This document shows, one piece after another, positions 8,240 to 16,597 of a stretch of DNA of 64,000 bases (position 1 is the first letter of the stretch; each line of letters starts with the position of its first letter). The stretch lies in assembly GCA_018613035.1 (NCBI GenBank), contig JAGGRA010000031.1, positions 89,401-153,400 on the forward strand, in the 5' to 3' direction. Made by a program: the position numbers and the translations under genes. The stretch is from Pseudomonas sp. ISL-84 (GTDB lineage: Bacteria; Bacillota; Bacilli; Bacillales; Cytobacillaceae). The notes under the pieces were generated by a model, which had not been told where the DNA came from, ran no database searches, and worked only from the letters and a program-made list of their open reading frames with translations.

Positions 8240-9061
8240 TTAAATCAATACAGCTTTGTCGCTGCTCATTTTTTCGCCGCGGATTTTCTGGAATTCTTCC
8301 AGCAATTTTTCCACAGTCAGATTTTGTTTTTGTTCTTCATTCGTTTCAAAGATGATCTGGCCTTTGTCCATCATGATCAGCCTGTTCCCGAGGTCTAGTG
8401 CCTGCTGCATATTATGCGTTACCATTAAGGTTGTGAGTTTGTAAGTTTCAACAATTTCTTTTGTAAGATTGGTAATCAGTTCTGCACGTGCCGGATCCAA
8501 TGCAGCTGTATGCTCATCCAACAGCAGAATTTTCGGTTCTGTAAAAGTAGCCATCAATAAGGATAAGGCCTGCCGCTCACCGCCTGATAATAGCCCGACT
8601 TTGGCTGAAAGCCTATTCTCAAGTCCAAGGTGCAGCATTTCCAGTTTCTCCTGGAAAAATTCACGTCTTTTTTTAGAAACGCCTTTGCGTAAACCTCGTT
8701 TCATTGTCCTGGAGTATGCAATGGCCAGATTTTCCTCTATCGTCATGGATGGAGCCGTACCTGCCATAGGATCCTGAAAAACCCGCCCAATTAGCTTGGA
8801 TCTTTTATGCTCCTTTACAAGGGTAACATCGGAACCATCAATCAAAACATCCCCCATATCAGGAATCAATTTTCCTGAAATCATGTTCATAAGAGTTGAT
8901 TTTCCCGCCCCGTTGCTGCCGATAACCGTCATAAAGTCGCCTGGCTTTAATTGCAGGTCAATACGGTGCAAAGCGATTTTTTCATCAGGTGTTCCTTCAT
9001 TAAACACTTTATGAATCTGATTTAACTGCAGCAAGCTGTTCACCACTTTTCCCGTAAGCAT
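8240..9061 (-). CDS. ABC importer ATP-binding protein (COG1101 type)
   Basis: Cytoplasmic ATPase subunit that powers the permease encoded just upstream. Walker A GSNGAGKST is near residue 49, the signature LLSGGERQA near 159, and Walker B ILLLDEHTAALDP near 180. The open frame starts at an ATG 53 nt inside the permease gene. GTG at 9043 and TTG at 9034, the latter with GTGGTGA before it, give starts closer to the family (SLLQLNQIHKVF), so the true N-terminus is uncertain. Systems of this type are annotated as putative tryptophan/tyrosine or uncharacterised importers. No amino-acid-responsive leader is visible upstream of the operon, so the substrate is open. Confidence 0.88.
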   Translation of the reverse strand: MLTGKVVNSLLQLNQIHKVFNEGTPDEKIALHRIDLQLKPGDFMTVIGSNGAGKSTLMNMISGKLIPDMGDVLIDGSDVTLVKEHKRSKLIGRVFQDPMAGTAPSMTIEENLAIAYSRTMKRGLRKGVSKKRREFFQEKLEMLHLGLENRLSAKVGLLSGGERQALSLLMATFTEPKILLLDEHTAALDPARAELITNLTKEIVETYKLTTLMVTHNMQQALDLGNRLIMMDKGQIIFETNEEQKQNLTVEKLLEEFQKIRGEKMSSDKAVLI

Positions 9062-10040
9062 TAGATGCCTGATTTTTTTTTGCTTCCATTAGCCTCCGAC
9101 GCTTTCTTTGCTTTTCTTTTTGCTGCTGAATCAGCTTTGGAAGGATAAGTGCACTAATAACGATTACTGCTGTAATCAACTTCATATCTCCTGTTTCCAG
9201 GAACTCAACTCTTAATGCCAGCGTTACAATAATCCGATATAAAATGGCTCCGCCGATTACGGCCAAAGTAGCTCTTACAATTGTTTTTGCTCCAAAAATA
9301 GCTTCACCGATAATAACGGATGCAAGGCCGATAATGATCATGCCAATTCCCATGCCGACGTCACTGAACCCGTTATACTGCGCCACTAGTGCTCCAGAAA
9401 AAGCAACCAGCGCATTTGAAATGCCCAATCCAAAAATCTTAAGAAGATCTGTGTCGGCCGAAAAGCTGCGGATCATCGTTTCATTATCACCTGTCGCGCG
9501 AATCGCCAAACCGACATCTGTCTTTAGGAATAGGTCAATCAGTACTTTTACAGCAAGTGCTAGAATAAGCATTAAGATAAGAATCCCCCAGGTTTTCGGT
9601 ACAAAGCTCATTCCCAGTGCAGCCGTCATGCTCTGGATAGCCTGATCAACCCCAAGTCCCTGCCAGAATTCTGTAAGCTTCGTCATAGCAGTCTCCTCTG
9701 ACAAAAGAGGCACATTGGACTTGCCCATTATCCGGAGATTAATAGAGTACAATGCGATCATCATTAAAATTCCTGATAAGAGCGCATTGATTTTTCCTTT
9801 TGTATGAAGCAGCCCGGTTAAGCAGCCTGCCGCAAAACCCGCCAGCATGGCTGCAATTGTAGCCAAAAACGGATTAAATCCTCCTACAATCATGACAGCT
9901 GCTACAGATGCACCTGTGACAAAGCTTCCATCAACCGTCAGGTCGGGAAAATCCAGTATTCTGAATGATAGGTAAACGCCCAGCGCCATCAAGGCATATA
10001 TTGCTCCCGCCTCGATGGAACCAAAGATGGCTGTTGGCAT
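9009..10040 (-). CDS. ABC importer permease (COG4120 type)
   Basis: A 343-residue permease with about eight to nine hydrophobic helices and a basic C-terminal tail (KEKQRKRRR). The N-terminus GSIEAGAIYALMALGVYLSF and the following LTVDGSF block are typical of branched-chain-type (LivH-like) permeases in the COG4120 group. AAAGGAAG precedes the ATG by 6 nt. The gene is separated from its binding-protein gene by a roughly 400-bp folded repeat, and its 3' end overlaps the ATPase gene. Confidence 0.88.
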   Translation of the reverse strand: MPTAIFGSIEAGAIYALMALGVYLSFRILDFPDLTVDGSFVTGASVAAVMIVGGFNPFLATIAAMLAGFAAGCLTGLLHTKGKINALLSGILMMIALYSINLRIMGKSNVPLLSEETAMTKLTEFWQGLGVDQAIQSMTAALGMSFVPKTWGILILMLILALAVKVLIDLFLKTDVGLAIRATGDNETMIRSFSADTDLLKIFGLGISNALVAFSGALVAQYNGFSDVGMGIGMIIIGLASVIIGEAIFGAKTIVRATLAVIGGAILYRIIVTLALRVEFLETGDMKLITAVIVISALILPKLIQQQKEKQRKRRRLMEAKKNQASNAYGKSGEQLAAVKSDS

Positions 10041-10053
10041 AGTAATCTTCCTT

Positions 10054-10460
10054 TCTATTAGAAAAGCGCAAGCGCCTTACCCACGAAGGAACGCAGACTA
10101 AGAACGCCACGTCCTGTGGCAACGTCTGCATGACCCCCATCCTCCCAAAAGCTGCCGCTTTTGGTCGTGCGATGATTATGCTGACGAAGCCTTCCTTGTC
10201 CTGGGGGCCTCAAGCACAAGGCGAGCCTCACGGAAAGGCGTTCTTCGCCTTTATGGAGGATTGCCCGAAATGTGGAGGCGACTGTACAGGGACGACAGGC
10301 ATAAGACGGTACCTGTAAGAAGGTGTTTTTCCTTCTGGAAGGAAACGGCTTATGACCCCGAGTCCCTAGGAGCCGCAACAAGACAAGCTTGTGTCCTCGA
10401 GGGGTAGGTGCTGGAGCTAGACAGTTCTCGATGTTTATCTATTAGAAAAGCTTAAGCGCT
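10054..10460. repeat. Highly folded intergenic repeat, family B, copy 1 (long) plus partial copy
   Basis: This element fills the gap between the binding-protein and permease genes. It runs from TCTATTAGAAAAGCGCAAGC to GGAGCTAGACAG (about 10422), and the left-end sequence recurs at 10438-10460. Several perfect hairpins are visible: CCAAAAGC/GCTTTTGG, AAAGGCG/CGCCTTT, and nested CAGAC-GCCAC/GTGGC-GTCTG. A short relative lies at 16069-16140. The open frames across it have no ribosome binding sites or recognisable products. I recall similar sequences in other Bacillaceae intergenic regions, but their function is not known to me. Confidence 0.75.
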
Positions 10461-10475
10461 AATTATTTGCTGGTG

Positions 10476-11486
10476 TTATTCAACAAACTCAGCAAGGCCG
10501 TTCCATTCTTCCTTCAGTTCAATCCCCATCTCTTCAGCAGCTTTTTTATTGATAACCAGCTTTAAATTCTGAGGATATTGAACCGGAAGTTCGGATGGCT
10601 TTTTGCCTTCTTTTAATATTTGCGCAGCCATTGCTCCTGCTTCATAACCGATATCTTCATAGTCAAACCCGTAAGCTGCAAATCCTCCGCGTTTTACAGA
10701 GTCAAGCTCCCCTACGAATAAAGGTATATCATTGTCATTTGAAACCTGAATAACTGATTCCAAAGCAGAAACGACTGTATTATCGGTAATGATGTAGATT
10801 ACATCCGCTTTGCCTACAAGTGACTCAGCCGCCTGTTTTACTTCTGATGAATTGGAAACGGTAGCTTCAGCAAGCTTCATATCTGTGATTGAAAGAGCTT
10901 CCTTCACCTTTTCAATCTGCACCTCTGAGTTTTGTTCGCCAGAATTATAGATAACGCCCACAGTGCCAGCATCAAACTGTTCATCGATAAATTTAACCAT
11001 GTTTGGAATGGCGTCAGGATGAGTATCGGTTGTACCTGTTATGTTTCCATCCGGAGCTTCCATAGATTTGACCAATTGAGCCCCTACTGGATCCGTTACT
11101 GAAGTAAACACAATAGGTATATCCTTTGTTGCATTAAGAGCACTCAATGCACTTGGCGTGGAATTGGCAAAAATCAAATCCACTCCGTCACCTGCAAAAT
11201 TATTCGCAATCGACTGGTTGTTATTTTGATCGCCCTGGGCGATTTGTACATCATAGCTTACTTCGAGTCCTTCCTCTTCCAATGCTTTCTTAAAGCCCTC
11301 CAATGCGGCATCCAATGAAGGGTGTTCCACAATCTGGGTCACCCCTACCTTAAATGAATCTTCTTTATTGCTATCTGAAGAGCTGCTGCCTCCATTAGTA
11401 CTTTCACTGCCGCACCCGCTAAGAAGCACCGCTCCCAGAACACCTGCCGCAGCTATAGGTTTAAGAGATTTTAATTTTCCAAGCAT
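10476..11486 (-). CDS. ABC importer substrate-binding lipoprotein (COG2984 type)
   Basis: A 336-residue extracellular solute-binding lipoprotein. A signal peptide with lipobox LLSGC places the lipid-modified Cys at residue 25, followed by a Ser/Gly/Asn-rich linker. The mature part is a periplasmic-binding-protein-like fold with KVGVTQIVEHPSLDAALEGF at its start and TGTTDTHP and FAAYGFDYEDIGYEAG further on, typical of the ABC_sub_bind family. GAGGGGG lies 10 nt before the ATG. It is the first gene of a three-gene importer operon with a family B repeat after it. Amino acids or related small metabolites are the usual guess for the ligand; nothing here decides it. Confidence 0.9.
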   Translation of the reverse strand: MLGKLKSLKPIAAAGVLGAVLLSGCGSESTNGGSSSSDSNKEDSFKVGVTQIVEHPSLDAALEGFKKALEEEGLEVSYDVQIAQGDQNNNQSIANNFAGDGVDLIFANSTPSALSALNATKDIPIVFTSVTDPVGAQLVKSMEAPDGNITGTTDTHPDAIPNMVKFIDEQFDAGTVGVIYNSGEQNSEVQIEKVKEALSITDMKLAEATVSNSSEVKQAAESLVGKADVIYIITDNTVVSALESVIQVSNDNDIPLFVGELDSVKRGGFAAYGFDYEDIGYEAGAMAAQILKEGKKPSELPVQYPQNLKLVINKKAAEEMGIELKEEWNGLAEFVE

Positions 11487-11631
11487 TTTAGATGATCCCC
11501 CTCTTATTCTCTGTCTCTCTTCGCTTCAACACTTTTATGCTTTTATGCTTTTATTCACTAAATTATATAGTTAAGACGCTTAATATTCAAGACCTTTTTT
11601 ATTATTTTCTAAAAATTTAATAATTTAATAG

Positions 11632-11663
11632 AAAAAACACGGCAAATTCTGCCGTGTTTTTTG
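11632..11663 (-). terminator. Terminator of the enoyl-CoA hydratase gene
   Basis: AAAAACACGGCA/TGCCGTGTTTTT stem with T-runs on both sides, probably bidirectional. Confidence 0.85.
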
Positions 11664-11672
11664 GCTGCCAAC

Positions 11673-12449
11673 CTATTTTCCTTTAAAATCTGGTTTTCTT
11701 TTTTCAGCAAAAGCTTCTAGTGCCTCTACTCTATCTTCTGTCGGGATAATGACTTCGTAGGCTTTTCTCTCAATTTGCAACCCAGTTTGAAGGTCAACAC
11801 CCATTCCCTGTTTAACTGCAAACTTTGCCTGCTGCAGTGCCAGCGGTCCATTAGCCAGCATTCCATTTGCAAATTCAAGGCATTCATTTAACAGATTATC
11901 TCTATCCGTTACTTTTGTAAGTATTCCATACTCAAACGCTTCCTCAGAAGTAAGCCTTTTAGCCGTTAAGATTAATTCAAGCGCTTTTGCCTGGCCGATT
12001 AATCTCGGCAGCCTTTGGGTACCTCCTGCTCCCGGAATAATAGCAAGGCTTGTTTCTGTAAGCCCCATGGAAGTTCCCGAGACTGCTATACGGAAATCGC
12101 ATGATAGAGCCAGTTCCATTCCACCCCCAAAGGCAAATCCGTTTATTGCTGCAATTGTTGGCTGCGGGAGCTGATCGATTAAAGAGAATACCTCTCCTAT
12201 TTTATAAATATTCCTGCGGACTTGTTCATCTGTTAAAGTTCTGCGCTCTTTTAAATCAGCACCAACACTAAAAGCTTTTTCACCGGCTCCTGTAAAAATA
12301 ACCACACGTACGTCAGGATTGGTGCGTAATTTTTCAACAGACTCCTGAAGCTCTGCTAATGTTTCATAATTAAAGGCATTCAGCGCATCCGGGCGGTTAA
12401 TCGTTACGACCGCAATATGTTCTTTAAATTCAACTGTGATAGAACTCAT
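11673..12449 (-). CDS. Enoyl-CoA hydratase (crotonase family)
   Basis: A 258-residue crotonase that hydrates trans-2-enoyl-CoA in beta-oxidation. Both catalytic glutamates are present: Glu in GGGMELALS near residue 110 and Glu in GLTETSLAIIPGAGGTQRL near residue 130. The oxyanion-hole block FSVGADLKE is near residue 60. GGAGGAGAG precedes the ATG. It lies downstream of lcfB, but a strong terminator separates them, so it probably has its own promoter. A cre-like sequence lies about 55 bp upstream. This differs from the second crotonase in the window (51993-52784), which lacks the glutamates. Confidence 0.92.
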   Translation of the reverse strand: MSSITVEFKEHIAVVTINRPDALNAFNYETLAELQESVEKLRTNPDVRVVIFTGAGEKAFSVGADLKERRTLTDEQVRRNIYKIGEVFSLIDQLPQPTIAAINGFAFGGGMELALSCDFRIAVSGTSMGLTETSLAIIPGAGGTQRLPRLIGQAKALELILTAKRLTSEEAFEYGILTKVTDRDNLLNECLEFANGMLANGPLALQQAKFAVKQGMGVDLQTGLQIERKAYEVIIPTEDRVEALEAFAEKRKPDFKGK

Positions 12450-12503
12450 ATGTACATCTCTCCTCCATTTCCATAGCTACATAATTTCTATTCGATAAAT
12501 CTA

Positions 12504-12518
12504 ATGAAAACCCTTTCA
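12504..12518. promoter_or_regulatory. cre-like site upstream of the enoyl-CoA hydratase gene
   Basis: ATGAAAACCCTTTCA matches the CcpA consensus WTGNAANCGNWWNCA except for the central G. Weak candidate for catabolite repression. Confidence 0.3.
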
Positions 12519-12529
12519 TATTTAAAAGA

Positions 12530-12562
12530 AAAAAGGGCAGACGTCGGGATCAGGTCTGCCCT
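12530..12562 (-). terminator. Terminator of lcfB
   Basis: GGGCAGAC/GTCTGCCC stem with an 11-nt loop, followed on the minus strand by TTTTTTCTTTT. Confidence 0.85.
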
Positions 12563-12568
12563 TGCTTT

Positions 12569-14125
12569 TTATTTTGTCTGAAGTATTTGATTCTTCAATG
12601 CTCTTCGCAATATTTTTCCTGTTGTATTCTTCGGCAGTTCTTCCAGGAATTCAATAGAGGCAGGCACTTTGTATTTAGCTAAATGTTCAGCACAGTATGC
12701 CATAAGCTGATCTTCAGTGAGCTGCAGATTTTTCGAAACAACATAGCATCTTACTGCTTCACCAAGGTTAGGATCCGGCACACCCAATACAGCTACTTCA
12801 ACAACGTCATCATGGCTGTAAAGCACCTCTTCTACCTCTCTTGGATAAACATTGTATCCTCCGACCAATATAAGATCCTTTTTGCGGTCAACGATGTAAA
12901 AATAGCCTTCTTCATCGACTTTCGCTAAGTCTCCGGTATAAAGCCAGCCGTCACGGATGGTTGCGGCTGTTTCCTCTGGCTGCTTGTAGTACCCCTTCAT
13001 TACATTAGGCCCGCGAACGATGAGTTCTCCTACTTCTCCTACTGGAACCTCTTCTCCAAGCTCATTTACTACTTTATTTTCAACATTTACGATTGATTGG
13101 CCAATAGACCCTGCTTTCCTCGGCTTGTCGAGCGGATTGAAACAAGTAACCGGAGATGCTTCAGAAAGGCCATAGCCTTCAGAAATCATAACATTGAATT
13201 TTTTCTCAAAACCGTGCAGAAGCGCAACCGGCATAGCAGCCCCTCCTGAAATGCAAAGGCGCAATGACTTTAAGTCCTCCGGGTTCCCGTCCTCATGTTG
13301 TAGGAGGAAGTTGTACATAGTTGGTACTCCTGCAAAAACGGTAGGTTCAAATTTCTTGGCCAGTCTGAAGATTTCTTTAGGGCTGAATTTAGGGTCTATG
13401 AGAATAGTAGCCCCATTCATCAGCGGTGCATTTAAAGCAACCGTTAAACAAAAGACATGGAACATTGGCAGTGTCGTAATAACTCTATCATCTTCGTTCA
13501 TATGCAGATAATCACTGACACCCTTCGCATTGCTGTATAAGTTTTTGTGGGAAAGCATGGCACCTTTTGGTTTTCCTGTAGTACCTGATGTGTACAGGAT
13601 TATAGCTGTTTCATCTTCCTCAAGCTCAGGCCCCTGAAATCCTAAATCACCAGAAGTTACGAGCTGTGTAAACGATTTCATTTTTGGATAAACAGATAAA
13701 GCCGTCACATCCAAGTCAGAAGCCTTTCCCTGCGGGGTTTCACAAATGATGTAACTCTCTACCATTGGAAGAGCCTTATGCATTTTTTCAACCAGTGGCA
13801 CTAATAAATCAAGTGTGACGACTGCTTTAACATCGGCATTATTAACAATATAGCCAATCTCATCCGGTGTATAAATCGGGTTAATCGGAATGACAGTAGC
13901 CCCTAGGCGCAGTGCACCATGCAGACCGATTACGAAATGAGGCGAGTTTCCCAATAATAAGGCAATATGGTCCCCCTTCTTCACTCCCAATTTTGAGAGT
14001 CCATCTGCGAATTTCGTTACAGCACCATCAAGCTCTGCATATGTACTTGATTGATCCATAAAATAATAGGCGGTTTTATTCCCCATCTTTTTCGCAGTTT
14101 CATGCAGCTGCTGAGTTAAATTCAT
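12569..14125 (-). CDS. lcfB: Long-chain fatty-acid--CoA ligase LcfB
   Basis: A 518-residue AMP-forming ligase that activates fatty acids to acyl-CoA for degradation. The P-loop-like motif [14 protein letters not shown] is near residue 182. The ADP/ATP motif YGLSEASP is near 315, [20 protein letters not shown] near 395, and the C-terminal catalytic lysine region GKILRR at the end. The open frame extends 12 codons further, across a FadR-type operator. The ATG at 14125 follows AGGGG by 8-9 nt and matches the roughly 513-residue B. subtilis protein. Order lcfB, lplJ, yhfI, yhfH agrees with the yhfL-yhfH region of B. subtilis. The operator predicts repression by FadR, relieved by long-chain acyl-CoA. 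Confidence 0.93.
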   Translation of the reverse strand: MNLTQQLHETAKKMGNKTAYYFMDQSSTYAELDGAVTKFADGLSKLGVKKGDHIALLLGNSPHFVIGLHGALRLGATVIPINPIYTPDEIGYIVNNADVKAVVTLDLLVPLVEKMHKALPMVESYIICETPQGKASDLDVTALSVYPKMKSFTQLVTSGDLGFQGPELEEDETAIILYTSGTTGKPKGAMLSHKNLYSNAKGVSDYLHMNEDDRVITTLPMFHVFCLTVALNAPLMNGATILIDPKFSPKEIFRLAKKFEPTVFAGVPTMYNFLLQHEDGNPEDLKSLRLCISGGAAMPVALLHGFEKKFNVMISEGYGLSEASPVTCFNPLDKPRKAGSIGQSIVNVENKVVNELGEEVPVGEVGELIVRGPNVMKGYYKQPEETAATIRDGWLYTGDLAKVDEEGYFYIVDRKKDLILVGGYNVYPREVEEVLYSHDDVVEVAVLGVPDPNLGEAVRCYVVSKNLQLTEDQLMAYCAEHLAKYKVPASIEFLEELPKNTTGKILRRALKNQILQTK

Positions 14126-14142
14126 CTTCACATCCCCTTTAG

Positions 14143-14160
14143 TGAATGAATAATCATTCA
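14143..14160. promoter_or_regulatory. FadR-type operator upstream of lcfB
   Basis: TGAATGAATAATCATTCA is a near-perfect palindrome that matches the B. subtilis FadR box (TGAATGAMTANTCATTCA). It ends 18 nt before the chosen lcfB start, so bound FadR should block initiation. No fadR gene is in the window. Confidence 0.85.
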
Positions 14161-14291
14161 TTTTTATTTAAAAAATTTTCTAAATTTATTATATTGAAAG
14201 AAATTTTTGTATTCAAGTAGTAAAGCAAATTGTTCACAATTTCTTTTAGCAGCTTGAATCACCTCACTGTCTATCTTTATACAAGCATAGA

Positions 14292-14313
14292 AAAACCGGC
14301 AGGATGCCGGTTT
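14292..14313 (-). terminator. Terminator of yhfI-lplJ
   Basis: AAACCGGC/GCCGGTTT stem with an AGGAT loop and a TTTTTC tail on the minus strand. Confidence 0.8.
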
Positions 14314-14318
14314 CTGAA

Positions 14319-15308
14319 TTAATACACAAGATTGATGAATTCTTCTTTTGTTACATTGCCGAAGTAATGTTTAATGTCGACTTCTTCCATCGTTTTTTCA
14401 ATTTCTGTTTTTTCATAGCGGATTCCTGTGAGCTTGTTTTCAATATCGCTTACATCGCCCACCCCAAAGAAATCGCCGTAAATTTTGCAGTCTTCGATTT
14501 TCCCTTTTGTCACATTCAGCCTGATATCAATTTGCCCCACTGGGAAGCGGTGGGAATGCTGGAGATCAAATTTAGGTGACTTCCCATAATTCCATTCCCA
14601 ATTTTGATATCGTTCTTTTGAGAGCTGGTGAACTTTTTCCCAATCTTCATCTGTCAGCTTATATTCAGGGACTTCATCCAAATCTCCGAAAATATTATTA
14701 AGAAGCATTGAACGGAACTCTTCGATTGTTATTTTATTATCCAAAAACTCCGAAATGTTTGCGACCCGGCTTCGGATGGATTTAATGCCTTTTGATTCGA
14801 TTTTATCCTTCTTTACCTTTAGTGCTGAAACCACGCTTTCAATTTCCGAATCAAACAAGAGTGTGCCATGGCTGAACATTCTGCCCTTAGTAGAAAATTG
14901 GGCGTTTCCGGAGATTTTTCTGCCTTCTGCCGTCAGGTCATTTCGTCCGCTCAGTTCGGCATTAACACCAAGTTTCTTTAGAGCATTAATAACTGGCTCG
15001 GTAAACTTTAAGAAGTTGTGGAAGCTCTCGCCATCATCTTTTGTAATAAAGCTGAAGTTTAAGTTCCCTAAATCATGATACACGGCACCCCCGCCTGATA
15101 ACCGCCTAACTACGTGGATTCCGTTGCTTTCTACATACTCTGTATTAATTTCTTCAATGGTATTCTGGTTTTTTCCGATGATAATAGATGGTTCATTAAT
15201 GTAAAACAGTAAATAAGTTTCATTAATATCAAGGTTTTTCAGCGCATATTCTTCAATTGCAAGATTTATTCTTGGATCCGTTATGCCCTGGTTGTCTATA
15301 AATAACAT
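14319..15308 (-). CDS. lplJ: Lipoate--protein ligase LplJ
   Basis: A 329-residue enzyme that activates free lipoate with ATP and transfers it to lipoyl domains such as GcvH and the 2-oxoacid dehydrogenases. The BPL/LplA catalytic domain carries IIGKNQNTIEEIN near residue 45 and the signature RRLSGGGAVYHD near residue 72, with SGNAQ and FSHGTLLFD further on. The C-terminal third is the LplA accessory domain. AAGGAG precedes the ATG. It lies 13 nt after yhfI in a two-gene operon, as in B. subtilis. Confidence 0.95.
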   Translation of the reverse strand: MLFIDNQGITDPRINLAIEEYALKNLDINETYLLFYINEPSIIIGKNQNTIEEINTEYVESNGIHVVRRLSGGGAVYHDLGNLNFSFITKDDGESFHNFLKFTEPVINALKKLGVNAELSGRNDLTAEGRKISGNAQFSTKGRMFSHGTLLFDSEIESVVSALKVKKDKIESKGIKSIRSRVANISEFLDNKITIEEFRSMLLNNIFGDLDEVPEYKLTDEDWEKVHQLSKERYQNWEWNYGKSPKFDLQHSHRFPVGQIDIRLNVTKGKIEDCKIYGDFFGVGDVSDIENKLTGIRYEKTEIEKTMEEVDIKHYFGNVTKEEFINLVY

Positions 15309-15321
15309 CCTTTTTCACTCC

Positions 15322-16056
15322 TTAAAAAGTATGTGACCATTGATAGTCAGCTATTGATATAGGCCCATTATATTTACTTGCGGCCTCTTCCTTCAGCTTC
15401 TGAAGCTCACCATAATGAGGCAAATGAGTCAGCAGTAAATTCTTAACATTCGCTTTGCTGGCTAATGTTCCCGCATCCAAGCTTGTCATATGTCCTGCGT
15501 TTTTCACATTTTGATGCCCATAAAAATTGCATTCGCAAACGAGCAAATCCGCTTTATCACTAAATATTTCCAATTCTTCTTTGTAGGAAGTATCAGCAGT
15601 ATATATTAGCGTTTTTCCACCTGCTTCAATTCTCATTGCATAGCATGGAACCGGATGATTTGTTTTTAAAAACCTGATTTGAAATGGCCCTGCTGACAGA
15701 ACATCCTCAGGATTATAGGCCACTCCCTGGGTAATGGCTTTGTATGTAAGTTTGGCAAATTCCGGCTGATCCAAAGCATGTCCATAGATGGGAAGTGTGT
15801 CTGTTTTTTTGCCCAAAAAGCCCTGGATCAGCCTGGCATGCTGCAGAACCCCAATATCGGCTATATGGTCTGGATGATAATGTGAAATGATCACAGCGTC
15901 CAGATCTTCCGGCTGGATAAAATTCTGCATTTTTGCCAGTACCCCGCTGCCGCAGTCAATCAGCAGATGAAATCCTTCATGCTCCAGTAAATAGCCTGAG
16001 CTTGCCCCATCAGCTTTAGGATAACCGCCCCAGCCGCCGATTACTGTTAACTTCAT
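15322..16056 (-). CDS. yhfI: Metallo-beta-lactamase fold hydrolase YhfI
   Basis: A 244-residue MBL-fold protein of the RNase Z/YhfI group. Metal ligands are visible in SHYHPDHIADI near residue 58, CNFYGHQ near 178 and LLTHLPHYG near 215, with an Asp in TADTS between them. Family members hydrolyse phosphodiester or ester bonds; the substrate of YhfI is not established. An in-frame GTG directly precedes the ATG, but GGAGG with 7-nt spacing favours the ATG. It is the first gene of yhfI-lplJ. Confidence 0.88.
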   Translation of the reverse strand: MKLTVIGGWGGYPKADGASSGYLLEHEGFHLLIDCGSGVLAKMQNFIQPEDLDAVIISHYHPDHIADIGVLQHARLIQGFLGKKTDTLPIYGHALDQPEFAKLTYKAITQGVAYNPEDVLSAGPFQIRFLKTNHPVPCYAMRIEAGGKTLIYTADTSYKEELEIFSDKADLLVCECNFYGHQNVKNAGHMTSLDAGTLASKANVKNLLLTHLPHYGELQKLKEEAASKYNGPISIADYQWSHTF

Positions 16057-16068
16057 CACTATTCCTCC

Positions 16069-16140
16069 TTATTAGAAAAGCCCAATGCGCCTGCTTATCG
16101 GCGAAATGACCTCGAGCCGTTGGCGCCTGGAGCTAGACAA
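16069..16140. repeat. Folded intergenic repeat, family B, copy 2 (short)
   Basis: A 72-bp element running from TTATTAGAAAAGC to GGAGCTAGACA, the same terminal sequences as the 10.1-10.4 kb element, with the shared inner CTCGAG and a GGCGCC near the end. It lies about 15 bp upstream of yhfI. The rest of the 16057-16414 gap holds the yhfH promoter and nothing else recognisable. Confidence 0.65.
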
Positions 16141-16326
16141 CAATCAAATTCTCAAATGTAAAATCTTTTCCAAGAGAGCGCATTGCGCCCGAGTTAGAAA
16201 ATTATTAAGGTTCAGGGATCAAAGCAGGCAAAGCTTCTACGCCTAAATGAGCTCTCATTTTCCTAAGTCCAATATACTCGATTATGCCTATTTTTTCACT
16301 TTTTTAAAATTGTATTGAAACAGCCG

Positions 16327-16355
16327 TTGACAACATTAATCTGTTATAATACAAT
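16327..16355 (+). promoter_or_regulatory. SigA-type promoter of yhfH
   Basis: TTGACA, a 17-bp spacer, then TACAAT; transcription should start about 50 bp before yhfH. Confidence 0.7.
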
Positions 16356-16414
16356 ATTATTAAATAATCAAACTATTTAGAACAAAAAAAACAAATTTAT
16401 TGGGAGGCTTCAAC

Positions 16415-16549
16415 ATGATTCAAAACATTATGGAATTCTTTAGAAATTTACCGGCAAAACAATGTTCAGAGTGTGGAAAATCAATTGAAGAGCAGCATGA
16501 GTGCTACGGAAACAAATGTGATAAGTGCATGGGAATGACAGATTTATAG
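16415..16549 (+). CDS. yhfH: YhfH family zinc-ribbon-like small protein
   Basis: A 44-residue protein with an amphipathic N-terminal helix and four conserved cysteines in two pairs (CSEC and CDKC) plus one extra Cys, suggesting one bound zinc. YhfH proteins are widespread in Bacillaceae and of unknown role. TGGGAGG lies 9 nt before the ATG, a consensus promoter is upstream and a terminator follows, so this short gene is well supported. It sits next to yhfI-lplJ as in B. subtilis. Confidence 0.88.
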   Translation: MIQNIMEFFRNLPAKQCSECGKSIEEQHECYGNKCDKCMGMTDL

Positions 16550-16562
16550 GTTACTATACTAA

Positions 16563-16592
16563 AAGCCAGCCCGACATGGGCTGGCTTTGTTC
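16563..16592. terminator. Terminator between yhfH and yhgE
   Basis: AGCCAGCCC/GGGCTGGCT stem with a GACAT loop, in the gap between two convergent genes. Probably serves yhfH and yhgE. Confidence 0.8.
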
Positions 16593-16597
16593 TTGTT

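Noticed and set aside
10058..10381. Open frames of 60-107 codons on both strands within the 10-kb gap
   Set aside because: They lie wholly in the hairpin-rich repeat, have no ribosome binding sites, and compete on both strands.
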